DNA of 64,000 bases from the NCBI RefSeq assembly GCF_022758295.1, contig NZ_JALDWJ010000011.1, positions 79,659 through 143,658 on the forward strand. The letters are read 5' to 3'. Positions 1 through 8,336 of the stretch are shown piece after piece. Origin of the DNA: Lysobacter sp. CFH 32150 (GTDB taxonomy: Bacteria > Pseudomonadota > Gammaproteobacteria > Xanthomonadales > Xanthomonadaceae). A program made the translations under genes and the position numbers. The notes under the pieces were generated by a model. The model was given only the letters and a program-made list of their open reading frames with translations, ran no database searches and was not told the DNA's origin. Positions within the stretch are counted from its first letter, which is position 1. Each line of letters opens with the position of its first letter.

Positions 1-529
1 GCTCGCTTCGCTGGTCGCCCCCGGCGAAAGCGTCTACCTGCTCGGGATCGCACCGGCCGTCGTACCGGATGGATGGCAGCTCGAAGCATTTGCCGACCTG
101 GCGCAGATGATCTGCACTGCGCCGATCGAGATCACCGATGGTCCGGAGATCATCGCGTTGACCGAGGCGCATCGCGCGGATGTGCTGGCGCTGACGGCGC
201 TGGTGTATCCGCACTATTTCCGTCCGCGCACGATGGACATGGGCCGTTACTTCGGCATCTACCAGAACGGCCGACTGGCGGCGATGATCGGCGAGCGACT
301 GGGGACGGACACACACCAGGAGATGAGTGCGATCTGCACACATCCCGACTTCAATGGTCGCGGTTACGCACGCCGCTTGACGGCGATGCTGACGAACGAC
401 ACGTTCTCGCGCGGTCGCATTCCGTTCCTGCACGTGAGCCACGAGAACCTGCGGGCCAAGCAGTTGTACGAGCAGCTCGGCTACGTGCATCGCCGCGACA
501 TCGGGTTCTGGTCGCTGCGTCGGGGCTGA
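1..529 (+). CDS. GNAT family N-acetyltransferase, 5' end cut by the window
   Basis: The frame is open from base 2 with no start inside the window before the recognisable domain, so the gene begins upstream. The visible 175 or so residues end in a C-terminal GNAT half of the FR47 type. It carries a strand reading SAICTHPDFNGRGYARRL, which is the acetyl-CoA pyrophosphate-binding motif (R/Q-x-x-G-x-G/A), then HVSHENLRAKQLYEQLGY, the usual beta6-alpha region that closes the fold. The enzyme should transfer acetyl from acetyl-CoA to an amine; the substrate cannot be read from sequence. An internal ATG at 107 would remove the N-terminal strand that continues without a break from the edge, so it is unlikely to be the start. 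Family certain, substrate unknown. Confidence 0.85.
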   Translation, partial: LASLVAPGESVYLLGIAPAVVPDGWQLEAFADLAQMICTAPIEITDGPEIIALTEAHRADVLALTALVYPHYFRPRTMDMGRYFGIYQNGRLAAMIGERLGTDTHQEMSAICTHPDFNGRGYARRLTAMLTNDTFSRGRIPFLHVSHENLRAKQLYEQLGYVHRRDIGFWSLRRG

Positions 530-553
530 TAGCGCCACTCATCGACTTTTGAG

Positions 554-804
554 CTCGGCGTGCCGGGCAAGGAGCCTCGCGATCCGAACTCTCAACTCGG
601 ATTGTCGAACCCAAGACCCGGCGCTCTGAGCTCCAGACTCGGCATGCCGAGCTGAAAAGCCCAGGTCCCGAGCTCCGAGCTCGGCATGTCGAGAGGAAAT
701 CTCCGCTGATGATGCGCTGGGCTTGGCGCGCCAGGTAAAAACCCGGTGCTGCGAGCTCCGGACTCGGTACCTGCGTTGCCCGGGGTTACCCGAGACTTCA
801 GCCC
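554..804. repeat. Degenerate 42-bp tandem repeat, about six copies
   Basis: The pentamer CTCGG (or CTTGG) recurs at 554, 596, 638, 680, 722 and 763, so the period is exactly 42 bp four times and then 41. Units share a head like CTCGGCATGCCGAG and a tail like CCCGAGCTCCGGA. The last copy runs into the 3' end of the membrane-protein gene on the minus strand and over its stop codon. A 42-bp period equals 14 codons, and one minus-strand frame stays open across it, but no start or domain supports translation. It fills the 268-bp gap between two genes. There are no spacers, so it is not a CRISPR array. Confidence 0.75.
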
Positions 805-1586
805 TGCCTGGCGCGCCGCCTCCGCGACGCAGAGAGCTGCCGGTAGAAGTCGCGCATCACGACCAGCGCGAGCAGCACCATCAGGATCATCAGGACGCGC
901 TCGGGCGCGATCGGGATGCCGAGTTTGTTGAGCACCGGCCTCAGCAGCGTGACGCCGAAATTTTCGACCTGCTTGAAGCCCGGGACCACATAACTTTTCG
1001 CCAGCTCTCCCGATGCAGCCACGGGTTGCAACGCGGCCTCTGGCGCCACCAGCGCCCACACGCCGGAGGCAAGGATCAGCAGGGCAAAGAGGCTGAGGAA
1101 CACCGTCGTCCTGCTCTTGCGAGGCGGCGTCGTCGGCGTGGCGACCTGGGCGGACTCGGTCGCCTGCCGCGTCCGCAGCGAAGCCATCGCAAGCTTCGTT
1201 TCCCCGGCGTCGCCGGCATCACCCTTGAGTTGCCCCAGTGCTGCGATCAGGTCCTGGTTCTCCTTCTGCCGCGCGAGCCGCTCCGCTTCCATCAGCTTGG
1301 CGATCTCCGCGGAGGCGTCGCGGCTACCCTGGCGACGGTCGTGCAGGCGCATCTGCGGGTCGTTCGGTAGCGAGCTTTCGAACATCCACAGCGCCACCAG
1401 CGCGATCGGGAACCCAAGCAGGATCACCACCACCAGCAGCCGGATCGCCCAGCTGGGAATGTCGAAGTACGGGAACACCGTGGTGGCGACCTGCACGATC
1501 ACCCAGCCGGCCACGATGTACATCACCCCGCCACGATAGATCTGGCGGCGCTTGAGCTCGGCAAAAAACGAAGAAGGCGTGGCCAT
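798..1586 (-). CDS. Membrane protein with TolB/TPR-type N-terminal anchor, short form
   Basis: The N-terminus (FFAELKRRQIYRGGVMYIVAG, then WVIVQVATTVFPYFDIPSWAIR) is the membrane module found at the front of many proteobacterial TPR or TolB-like proteins, which usually read FxELKRRNVYRVAxAYxVxxW. Two hydrophobic spans lie near residues 20-40 and 47-70. A charged, coiled-coil-like stretch follows (about 75-125, rich in E, K, R and A), then a third span (about 145-168) and a fourth (about 223-245) before an Arg-rich end. At 262 residues it lacks the long soluble TPR/beta-propeller domain that normally follows the module. No function can be assigned. It starts at an ATG 97 bp away from the GIY-YIG gene. 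Its stop lies inside the last unit of the 42-bp repeat. Confidence 0.75.
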   Translation of the reverse strand: MATPSSFFAELKRRQIYRGGVMYIVAGWVIVQVATTVFPYFDIPSWAIRLLVVVILLGFPIALVALWMFESSLPNDPQMRLHDRRQGSRDASAEIAKLMEAERLARQKENQDLIAALGQLKGDAGDAGETKLAMASLRTRQATESAQVATPTTPPRKSRTTVFLSLFALLILASGVWALVAPEAALQPVAASGELAKSYVVPGFKQVENFGVTLLRPVLNKLGIPIAPERVLMILMVLLALVVMRDFYRQLSASRRRRARQG

Positions 1587-1681
1587 GGGGGTTCCAGATC
1601 CGAGGACACAGGGTCAAACGCCAATCGGTCGGGGCAGGGGCCACGCGGGCACGCGGGGGCCAGCGGATCGGAGCCACCCGA

Positions 1682-1951
1682 TCAGGGGATTGGGCGGACG
1701 GTGGGATCGCCGGCGCACAGCGCCCGCTTGCGGGCCGGCGTCAGTTGCTTGATCGCATATTCGGCGCGGCTCGCGGTGGCGCGGTCGGGATATTCGAAGC
1801 GGGCGAGCAGGCGCAGCGGCGGCCGCGAGCGGGTATAGCGGGCACCCTTGCCGGCGACGTGCTCGGCATAGCGGCGGTCGACGTCGGTGGCGATGCCGGT
1901 GTAGAGGCTGCCGTCGCGGCATTCGATCAGGTAGACGTACCAGCGGCGCAT
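1682..1951 (-). CDS. GIY-YIG nuclease superfamily protein (YhbQ-like)
   Basis: A small 89-residue protein made up of a single GIY-YIG domain. The first strand reads WYVYLIECRDGSLYTGIATDVDRR, containing the paired VYLIEC and LYTGIA motifs, the catalytic-type Arg and a following H (AEHVAGKGARYTRSRPP). Length and order match the UPF0213/YhbQ group, which also retains a Glu near the C-terminal helix (SRAEYAIKQL). The family members are predicted or weak DNA nucleases implicated in DNA repair, but the biological role is not settled. It is monocistronic here, with 95 bp before the preceding minus-strand gene. Confidence 0.9.
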   Translation of the reverse strand: MRRWYVYLIECRDGSLYTGIATDVDRRYAEHVAGKGARYTRSRPPLRLLARFEYPDRATASRAEYAIKQLTPARKRALCAGDPTVRPIP

Positions 1952-2077
1952 GCAACGAGTGTAGAGGGCAGCGACCTAGGTGTGTTCCAGCGGTGTAGCG
2001 CTGACACGGATCCGTCATGAAGCAGTCACATACTGATTTTCGGTGCACGGCACCGGACCTGCTGATGGAGAGTGACC

Positions 2078-2557
2078 ATGCCCGCAAAGTTCGCCCTCGC
2101 TTTGGCCCTGCTGCTGTCCGCGTCACTCACCGCGATTGCGCAGCAGGCGTACGTCAACATCGAACAGCGCCTGACAACGGAGCAGCTGCGTGCCACCGGC
2201 CTGGATACGCTGTCGCCCGCACAACTGGAGCTGTTGAACCGGTTGCTGCGCGATGACCTGGTGGAAGTGGCGAAGGCCGACGCATCGCACCGGGAAGACA
2301 AGCGCAGTCCGGCGTCGTACATCGGCCTCGAGGATGGGCCGATCAAGAGCCGTCTGAAAGGTTCGGTGAACGGGTGGGAGCCCGGCACCGTGTTCGAGTT
2401 GGAGAACGGCCAGCAGTGGAAGGTGCTCAAGGGCAGCATGAAACTGCGCAAGCCCATGGATGCGCCCGAGATCGTGGTCGTGCCGGGCGTTGCAGGGCGC
2501 TGGTTCCTGCAGGTCGATGAGGATCTGCCGAAGGCGCGGGTGTATCGAATCGATTGA
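2078..2557 (+). CDS. Secreted protein of unknown function
   Basis: The ATG at 2078 has a GGAG seven bases upstream and gives a clean Sec signal peptide (MPAKFALALALLLSASLTAIAQ), so it is preferred over the in-frame GTG at 2072. Mature protein is about 137 residues. It begins with a short helical region (LTTEQLRATGLDTLSPAQLELLNRLL) that resembles the sequence found near the start of other small Xanthomonadaceae periplasmic proteins. A C-terminal stretch with aromatic and charged residues (GTVFELENGQQWKVLKGSM) probably forms a small beta domain. I do not recognise a named family. It is probably periplasmic, and no neighbour suggests a pathway. Confidence 0.8.
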   Translation: MPAKFALALALLLSASLTAIAQQAYVNIEQRLTTEQLRATGLDTLSPAQLELLNRLLRDDLVEVAKADASHREDKRSPASYIGLEDGPIKSRLKGSVNGWEPGTVFELENGQQWKVLKGSMKLRKPMDAPEIVVVPGVAGRWFLQVDEDLPKARVYRID

Positions 2558-2588
2558 GGGCGGGTTTCGGGGTGGTCACCGAGGGGCG

Positions 2589-2912
2589 CTAGCGCCGTGG
2601 CTTTCCCTTTGCCTCGGGTTCGGCATCGTCCAGGTGATCCCGCCCTTCATTCCCAGTCGTGTTGTCTTCCCTGAATTGATCCACCGATTCGGAGACGTTG
2701 TCGACGAGGTCGGAATACGCGGTTGCTTCCGTATCGCGCTTGGACTGCGGGACCACGATCCGCGGTGCCTGCAAGACTTTCGGCGTGGGCTTTACCGTCG
2801 GACCGGCTGCAGGAATTTTCGGCTTGGCCGACACGGGTTTGGCTATCTGCGCATCGGCAGCCCCGGACAGGAGCAGCATCGAGATGGCAATGGCGGCCAG
2901 CATCATCCGCAT
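2589..2912 (-). CDS. Small secreted protein of unknown function
   Basis: The start at 2912 is chosen because a perfect AGGAGG lies seven bases upstream; a longer frame to 2936 has no such site. Residues 1-21 are a Sec signal peptide ending in AADAQ. The mature chain of about 86 residues is low-complexity: a Lys/Pro/Val-rich region (AKPVSAKPKIPAAGPTVKP) followed by an acidic polar tail (SESVDQFREDNTTGNEGRD). This composition suggests an unstructured periplasmic or surface protein. No family is recognised. Confidence 0.65.
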   Translation of the reverse strand: MRMMLAAIAISMLLLSGAADAQIAKPVSAKPKIPAAGPTVKPTPKVLQAPRIVVPQSKRDTEATAYSDLVDNVSESVDQFREDNTTGNEGRDHLDDAEPEAKGKPRR

Positions 2913-3021
2913 GGGGCAACCTCCTGAGTATCGCAAGCCACCATATCGCAGCGGTCGGTGACCAGCATCGGATATTGGAATGCCGAAGACCAGCCCACGG
3001 GAGGCAGGATCGCCATGCGGG

Positions 3022-3405
3022 CTATTGCTTCTTCTTTCGGGCGTCTGCCCGTTCCCGGTTCTCCCGCACTCGCGTTTTCACGAGCTTGCTGATCAAGGCG
3101 TAAGGAATGGGCTTGTCGAGTGGGAACCTCAAATTGCCCTTTTCTCCGGCATAGGCCGATGTCTCGGCCCTGAGCTTCTCGTCCCTGACCGGTGGATAGA
3201 AGCCGATGTGATTCTTGAAGGCGGCGAAGTAAACCAGGGCGCCATCCAGGGCGAAGGCGGGCATCTGGTAGCTGATCTTCTCCTCCGCGGCAGGCGCCGC
3301 CTGCCTGATGGTGTCCCGGATCCTCTCCAGGATCGGCTGGACTTCCGGCCGGGCCGCTGCGATGTAGTCGTCGATGCTCGCAAGGGTGGTGCGATTCGCT
3401 TCCAT
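3022..3405 (-). CDS. DUF1801 (YdhG-like) domain protein
   Basis: 127 residues that fit the DUF1801/YdhG fold throughout. They include SIDDYIAAARPEVQPILERIRDTI, which is the opening helix pair, EEKISYQMPAFALDGALVYFAAFKNHIGFYP, the central strands with the typical KNHIGFYP signature, and the KGNLRFPLDKPIPYALISKLV helix at the end. A GGAGGCAAC ribosome site stands immediately before the ATG. Members are small cytosolic proteins related to frataxin-like and iron-binding folds, but their function is not established. It sits 18 bp downstream of the RibD-like reductase on the same strand and is probably co-transcribed with it. Confidence 0.9.
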   Translation of the reverse strand: MEANRTTLASIDDYIAAARPEVQPILERIRDTIRQAAPAAEEKISYQMPAFALDGALVYFAAFKNHIGFYPPVRDEKLRAETSAYAGEKGNLRFPLDKPIPYALISKLVKTRVRENRERADARKKKQ

Positions 3406-3423
3406 GTTGCCTCCTTCCGATGG

Positions 3424-4092
3424 TTACGGGCCCGCGATTCCGCCGATGCGCTGGCGCCGTGCGATCTCCTCCGCGGGAGGATCTTCGAGTTGGAACGAAC
3501 CGTACTCGGGCCTGCCCGCGCATTCGTAGGTGTGGATCAGCACGCCGGTGCTGGATGTCTTCGTGTCCGTCAGTTTCAGCGCGGCCGGGACGGTGCCTTC
3601 GGCGAACAGGCGTTTGCCCTTGCCCAACAGCACGGGGAAGGTCCACAGGCGGAATTCGTCGACGAGATTGTGCTGCAGCAACGTCTGGATCAGGTTGCCG
3701 CTGCCGGTGACCTGGAGTTCGCGGCCGGGTTCGCGTTTGAGCTTCGCTACCGCTTCGGCGACGTCGCCCTTGAGCAGGCTCGAGTTCTGCCAGTCCAACG
3801 ATTGCAGCGTGCGTGAGGCGACGTACTTGTGCACGCGGTTGAGCTTCGCCGCGATCGGATCCTCGTCGCCGATGTGCGGCCAGTGCGCGGCGAAGATCTC
3901 GTAGGTCCTGCGGCCCAGCAATAGACCATCCGCTGCTTCGGTCCAGCCGGTGATGAGCTCGCCCATCATGTCGTCGAAATACGGGACCAGCCAGCCGCCG
4001 TGCTCGAAGTCGCCGCTGCGGTCTTCCTCGGGCCCGCCCGGGCCCTGGATGACGCCATCCAGCGTGACGAACGTGCCGACAACTACTTTCAT
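3424..4092 (-). CDS. Dihydrofolate reductase family protein (RibD C-terminal domain)
   Basis: 222 residues with the RibD C-terminal/DHFR-like NAD(P)H-binding fold. KVVVGTFVTLDGVIQGPGG is the first strand and substrate loop, LLLGRRTYEIFAAHWP is the diagnostic GRxTYE motif, and VTGSGNLIQTLLQHNLVDEFRL plus FPVLLGKGKRLFAEG are the nucleotide-binding and closing strands. These stand-alone proteins are presumed NAD(P)H-dependent reductases of unknown substrate and are distinct from folA. Followed at 18 bp by a DUF1801 gene, an arrangement common in Actinobacteria and Proteobacteria. A purine-rich site (AAAAGGAGTCAGCC) precedes the ATG. Confidence 0.9.
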   Translation of the reverse strand: MKVVVGTFVTLDGVIQGPGGPEEDRSGDFEHGGWLVPYFDDMMGELITGWTEAADGLLLGRRTYEIFAAHWPHIGDEDPIAAKLNRVHKYVASRTLQSLDWQNSSLLKGDVAEAVAKLKREPGRELQVTGSGNLIQTLLQHNLVDEFRLWTFPVLLGKGKRLFAEGTVPAALKLTDTKTSSTGVLIHTYECAGRPEYGSFQLEDPPAEEIARRQRIGGIAGP

Positions 4093-4173
4093 GGCTGACT
4101 CCTTTTCGATTCGTTCTGCTACTACGACGAACGAAGCGGGGACGGATCGACACGAGGCGATTCTTCGCGAAGG

Positions 4174-5658
4174 TCAGGCGTTCCCGCCGCCCCAGCGCCG
4201 CAGATTCAGGAATTCGCGCCGCGTCCTCGGGCCATAACTGAGGAATCGGGGATCGGGTGCGTTGCGATAGTCGTCGCGCAGCCGTGTGACCGCGTCGCGG
4301 TTGAGGTGCTTGTCGAGCACGTCCTTCGGCACCGGGTAGAGCTTAAGCGCATTCAGTCCGAATACCTTCGCGCGAATGCCGGGCGTGATCTCGGGATAGC
4401 CATGGCGTTCGCGGAATTCCGGTGAAATCTGGAAGGCGCGGAACGCCTGGATCTGGTCCTGCGGGCTGCCATACCAGATCGAGTCGGTGCCCCAGAGCAC
4501 GTTGTCTTCGCCGAGGTGGGTGAGCAGCTTGCCGAGCGCATGCCCTGCCGAATCCGGATCGCGCATCAGGAACCGCCAGGTCGAGCCGAGTTCGGCGTAC
4601 ACGTTGCTGCCATGTCCCAGGCCCGCCTTGCGCAGTGACGTGATCAACGCATCGATGCCGTCGCTGCGTTTGGCGTCATAGGCGCTTTCGGCTTTGCCGG
4701 TGACGAAGCCGGAGTGGTAGATGAGGAAGTTGACGTCCGGATAACGCTTCGCAACGCGGCCGATGTCCACGCACGTGCTGTGTTCGTAACTGCGCGGGCC
4801 GAACGGCAGGCCCTTGTGGATGGCGATGTTGCGGACGTCGAGCCGGCGTGCTTCTTCGATCATCCGCAAGCCCGGTGCATCGTCCATGAAGAAGCCACGG
4901 CCTTCCGGTCCCCATTGCGTGTAGGTCTTCCACGCCGCGATGTGGAATTGTTTCGCGAGGCGCTCCATGTCTTCGACATCGCCGGGCTGGTTGGGATTGA
5001 CGCGGCCATGCAGGTACAGGCGATGCGTGCCGTCGAGTTTTTCCACCAGCGCGGCCGTGGCGGTGGCTTCCTCGATGGTGAGCGGTTCGGCATTCCGTGC
5101 CGAGGGCACGAAGCTCAACACGGTGAGGTCGGTGTCGGAGTCGAGGAAGATGTCCTTGATGAACTCGTCGGGCCCCACGCATTTCAGGTAGCCGAGCCCG
5201 GGCTCCTCTGCGGCGGCGCAACCCGCGGTGTCGACGAAGCCGAGTGGCCGCGCGCCATCCGGCAAGCCGCGCGTCCAGGCGCCGGTCGGATTCACGAAAT
5301 GGCCCTGTACGTCGAAGATGAATTCGTCGCCGGCGAGCACCGACGCCGCGGCCGCGGGTTCGAGTGCGGCTTCTGCGGGGAGTTCATAGCGGCCACCGCG
5401 TTTGCAGGCCGCAGTGAACGTAGCGGTCATCGCCAGCAGCGTAGTGGCCGCTCCGCACAGGGACACCATGAAGTCGCGCCGCGACTGACCAAGGCGGCGC
5501 GCGTTCCTCGTGGCGGCTTCGAAGGCCTGCTGGTTGGCGACGCGATGGACCGCATCGAGGGGTACCGGTGCAAATTCGCCGTTGCTGGCACTGTCGAGCT
5601 TGATCGGAAGCCGCAGGCCATCGGGGTCGTGCCTATTGGAGCCGTGACCGGAGCGCAT
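4174..5658 (-). CDS. Amidohydrolase family protein with internal Tat-type signal
   Basis: 494 residues. The body from about residue 110 is an amidohydrolase_2 (TIM barrel) domain. It shows FDVQGHFVNP (first metal-site region, in which the usual HxH is replaced by Q-G-H), AIHKGLPFG (His after the lysine-site strand), FLIYHSGFV (metal-ligand His) and LWGTDSIWYG (the catalytic Asp strand WGTDS). A twin-arginine motif SRRDFM is at residues 59-64, followed by a hydrophobic run and TAAC at 82-85. It may therefore be a Tat-exported lipoprotein, although 58 residues precede the RR pair, which is unusual. GGGAGA lies just ahead of the ATG. Decarboxylase or hydrolase activity on a small carbon compound is likely; the substrate is unknown. 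Confidence 0.85.
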   Translation of the reverse strand: MRSGHGSNRHDPDGLRLPIKLDSASNGEFAPVPLDAVHRVANQQAFEAATRNARRLGQSRRDFMVSLCGAATTLLAMTATFTAACKRGGRYELPAEAALEPAAAASVLAGDEFIFDVQGHFVNPTGAWTRGLPDGARPLGFVDTAGCAAAEEPGLGYLKCVGPDEFIKDIFLDSDTDLTVLSFVPSARNAEPLTIEEATATAALVEKLDGTHRLYLHGRVNPNQPGDVEDMERLAKQFHIAAWKTYTQWGPEGRGFFMDDAPGLRMIEEARRLDVRNIAIHKGLPFGPRSYEHSTCVDIGRVAKRYPDVNFLIYHSGFVTGKAESAYDAKRSDGIDALITSLRKAGLGHGSNVYAELGSTWRFLMRDPDSAGHALGKLLTHLGEDNVLWGTDSIWYGSPQDQIQAFRAFQISPEFRERHGYPEITPGIRAKVFGLNALKLYPVPKDVLDKHLNRDAVTRLRDDYRNAPDPRFLSYGPRTRREFLNLRRWGGGNA

Positions 5659-5776
5659 GGCGTTCTCCCAAGCAACCGATTCGGGCCGACCATAGCGCCG
5701 GAGGTCCGTAGCGCAATGTGCCGGAAGGCGGGTTCAAGGGCGTGCCTGGTCCACCCCCGGGCATTTGCGGCGCCGG

Positions 5777-6139
5777 TTACGGGTTCTCGACGATCTTCTT
5801 GAACCCACCCCAGAACATGCGCTTGCCGTCGAAGGGCAGTTTCTTCGGATCCATCATCTCGGCGAGGCGGGGATCGGTCATCACCAGCTTGTTGATGCGG
5901 TCCCGGTCCCGGCGCGATTTGTAGACGATCCACGAGAACACCACGACCTCGCCCGGCTTGAGCTTCACCGCCTGCGGGAATGAAGTGAGCTTGCCTGGCT
6001 GCACGTCGTCGGCGACGCACTCCACATATTCGAGCGCGCCGTGCTCGCGCCAGACTTTGCCCGCTTTACGGGCCATGCGTTTGTAGGTCGCCAGGTTCTT
6101 GGTTGGAACGGCCAGAACGAATCCATCTACGTAGCTCAT
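5777..6139 (-). CDS. DUF1428 family protein
   Basis: The start MSYVDGFVLAVP at 6139 is preferred over the longer frame because AAGGAGACACC stands directly upstream and the family begins exactly so. The 120 residues match DUF1428 end to end: YVDGFVLAVPTKNLATYKRMA, then WREHGALEYVECVADDV, the VVVFSWIVYKSRRDRDRIN strand-helix, and MPFDGKRMFWGGFK-type closure (LPFDGKRMFWGGF). The family has a dimeric alpha-beta barrel fold of the kind seen in monooxygenases and stress proteins, but no reaction is established. It sits alone, 118 bp from the amidohydrolase gene on the same strand. Confidence 0.92.
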   Translation of the reverse strand: MSYVDGFVLAVPTKNLATYKRMARKAGKVWREHGALEYVECVADDVQPGKLTSFPQAVKLKPGEVVVFSWIVYKSRRDRDRINKLVMTDPRLAEMMDPKKLPFDGKRMFWGGFKKIVENP

Positions 6140-6320
6140 GGTGTCTCCTTGTGATGGGGGCAGGCTGCGCCTGCAGGCTGGGCAGCGCCAATTCATACCC
6201 GATGGCACTGCTGTCCTTTGTGACGACGAACCAGAGGAATCGAAATCGACAAACCAGCGTCCGGTGCCTTGGCGAGAAGGGTGTGCTAGCGTTCCCAGCA
6301 GCTCTTGGGGGGAGCGTTTT

Positions 6321-7757
6321 ATGAATCGCAAAGTGGCGTCCGGGAAGGGGACGAGCAAGTCCTTCAAGGTCATTCTTGGGCTGGTGCTGATGATCGGTGG
6401 AACGGGGTTCCTGTTCCTGCAGCAGGTCAATTTCCTGGTTGGCCGCAGCCTGCTGATCGCGCTCGGAGACGCCGAAAGCACGTACCGCAGCGCGTGGTTC
6501 GAGTGGGACGGCGACGTGGTGGCGAAGGACGTCGTGGTCTACCCCTACGGGCAGGAACAGAAGGATGTGATGGTGCGTTTCAGCACCTTCCACCTGGAAA
6601 CGCCGGGCTGGTTCTGGTTCCTGCGCAACGCCTTCAACCGCAAGGTGATCGTGGGCGACCTGGATCGCCTGCACGTGACGCTTGCGGGCGTGACGTCGAA
6701 TGACGGCATCGAACCGTCGCTTGGCGACCTCGGCCCGATCGGCGCCGCCAGCGCTTCGCCGCTCGAGGCCGCAGGCTGCCTCAATGATGACCTGTGGATC
6801 CACAGCGAATTGAATGAAATGGGCCTCGGTCCAAGCCAGACCACGCTTGAATTCGACTATCGGATCGAAGGCACCCAGGTGCTGACGTCGGTGGTGCTCG
6901 ATACCCCGGGTGTTTCGACGACGCGAATGGAGCGCCGCGAGCAATTGCCAAAGGAAATCAGCGCGCTGCTGCTGGACCAGGCCCCGTCGATGGTCAAGTC
7001 GGAACGGTGGCACGTGCGCGATCAGGGCTTCGTCAAGGCCCGCAACGCGCACTGTGCGAAGAAGGACGGCACCGACGCGCAAACCTTCGTCGCGCGCCAT
7101 GTCGACACGGTGGTGCGCTTGCTGGAAAGCGGCGGACTTGCGCCGGACCCGGCCAGCATCGAGGCCTATCGCAGCTTCGCCAGCGAGGGCGGCGAACTGT
7201 CATTCGGAGGGGACTTCACCCAGCCCATACACAGTGCCGAGTTGTACGAAGCGCACGATAGTGGCGCCGCGTTGCTGCGCATGAACGGCATCCTCGAACG
7301 CAAGGGCCGGCGCTTGGCGGTGCAGTGGCGTCAGTTCGATCCGCGTCCGCTCAAGGGTCTGGATGCGTTGACGCCGTTCGCGGCGTTGCAGCGCGAACGT
7401 GGCATCGATCCGTCGGTCGCGACTGCAACACCTCAGCCGGGCGCAGTGGGCACGAGCGCGAGCGTTCCCGCAGCCGTCATGCCGGTAGCCCCGCCCACTG
7501 GCAAGCCAGTGTATGCAAGCTCCTTGCCCACATCCGCGCCGGCTTTACTCCCCCCAGGCAGCCAGCTGGCATGGAACGACCTGCCACACTACCGCGGGCA
7601 TCTTCTTTTCATATGGACGGAACACAATCCGCCGCGGCAGATGACCTTGGTGGATGCGAACGGACAGGAGTTGAACGTGAGCGCACATCTGGGCGGCGGC
7701 CATGCGAGTTACCGCATTGGCAGGGGTGCGTTCATACGAGCCACGCTGATCCAGTAA
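6321..7757 (+). CDS. Membrane-anchored protein of unknown function
   Basis: The ATG at 6321 follows GGGGGAGCG and begins a chain with one N-terminal membrane span (about residues 15-33, ILGLVLMIGGTGFLFL). The open frame continues further upstream, but that part has poor codon use and no ribosome site. The rest, about 440 residues, would lie in the periplasm. The region after the anchor (DAESTYRSAWFEWDGDVVAKDVVVYP...) resembles the layered strands of AsmA-like or DUF945-type proteins, but I cannot confirm the match. A Pro/Ala/Ser-rich linker at about 375-410 separates a C-terminal 65-residue beta-rich segment. Function unknown. Confidence 0.7.
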   Translation: MNRKVASGKGTSKSFKVILGLVLMIGGTGFLFLQQVNFLVGRSLLIALGDAESTYRSAWFEWDGDVVAKDVVVYPYGQEQKDVMVRFSTFHLETPGWFWFLRNAFNRKVIVGDLDRLHVTLAGVTSNDGIEPSLGDLGPIGAASASPLEAAGCLNDDLWIHSELNEMGLGPSQTTLEFDYRIEGTQVLTSVVLDTPGVSTTRMERREQLPKEISALLLDQAPSMVKSERWHVRDQGFVKARNAHCAKKDGTDAQTFVARHVDTVVRLLESGGLAPDPASIEAYRSFASEGGELSFGGDFTQPIHSAELYEAHDSGAALLRMNGILERKGRRLAVQWRQFDPRPLKGLDALTPFAALQRERGIDPSVATATPQPGAVGTSASVPAAVMPVAPPTGKPVYASSLPTSAPALLPPGSQLAWNDLPHYRGHLLFIWTEHNPPRQMTLVDANGQELNVSAHLGGGHASYRIGRGAFIRATLIQ

Positions 7758-7891
7758 TTGCCGGGCGATGCGGCCGCTGACGCGTGGTATCGCAATGGCC
7801 CTGCCTGCATGTAGTTCCGTGTCGGATTGGCCCTGTTCGCAGGCAGCCTCGGCGATTACGCTCACGGCCTGAAACGCCGAGGATGATGACG

Positions 7892-8335
7892 ATGCCTATC
7901 CAGTGGTTGCTCGCCGTAATGCTTGCCGTCGCCACGACGCCTGCGATGGCGCGCGACGCCGCGCAGGACGAACGTGAAATCCTGAGCGTGGAGAAAGCGC
8001 TCTGCCATGCCTTCGAGACCGGCGACGCCGATTATCTTCGTCGATCACTGGACGAACATTTCATCCTCACCAGTTCGAACGGCGTGGTCACCGATCGTGC
8101 GCAGAACATCGCGGAAGTCGAAAAGCGCGATCCGTCCTACGAAGTGTTCCGCAACCACGACCAGAAGCTGCGCCTGTATGGCGATGCCGCCATCGTCACC
8201 GGCATCACTACTGTGAAAGGCCAGTCGGGTGGCGAGGCGTTCGAAGCCGATTTCCAGTTCACCGATACCTGGGTGTATCGCGATGGGCAATGGAAACTCG
8301 CTGCAAGCCACGCCAGCCGGTTGGCGAAGAAATGA
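7892..8335 (+). CDS. Secreted NTF2-like (SnoaL/DUF4440) protein
   Basis: The ATG at 7892 is favoured: GAGGA lies about eight bases upstream, and the product opens with a signal peptide (MPIQWLLAVMLAVATTPAMA). Earlier in-frame ATGs at 7883 and 7886 add only three residues. The 125-residue mature part is an NTF2-like fold: an N-terminal helix (EREILSVEKALCHAFETGDADYLRRSLDEHF), the FILTSSNGVVTDRAQNIAEVEK turn typical of DUF4440, and the paired strands FTDTWVYRDGQWKLAASHASR. The family includes isomerases, binding proteins and many proteins without known ligand. The neighbouring minus-strand gene ends 2 bp away. Confidence 0.85.
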   Translation: MPIQWLLAVMLAVATTPAMARDAAQDEREILSVEKALCHAFETGDADYLRRSLDEHFILTSSNGVVTDRAQNIAEVEKRDPSYEVFRNHDQKLRLYGDAAIVTGITTVKGQSGGEAFEADFQFTDTWVYRDGQWKLAASHASRLAKK

Positions 8336-8336
8336 A

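Noticed and set aside
554..804. Repeats at regular spacing as a CRISPR array
   Set aside because: Units are directly tandem with no unique spacers, and no cas genes are near.
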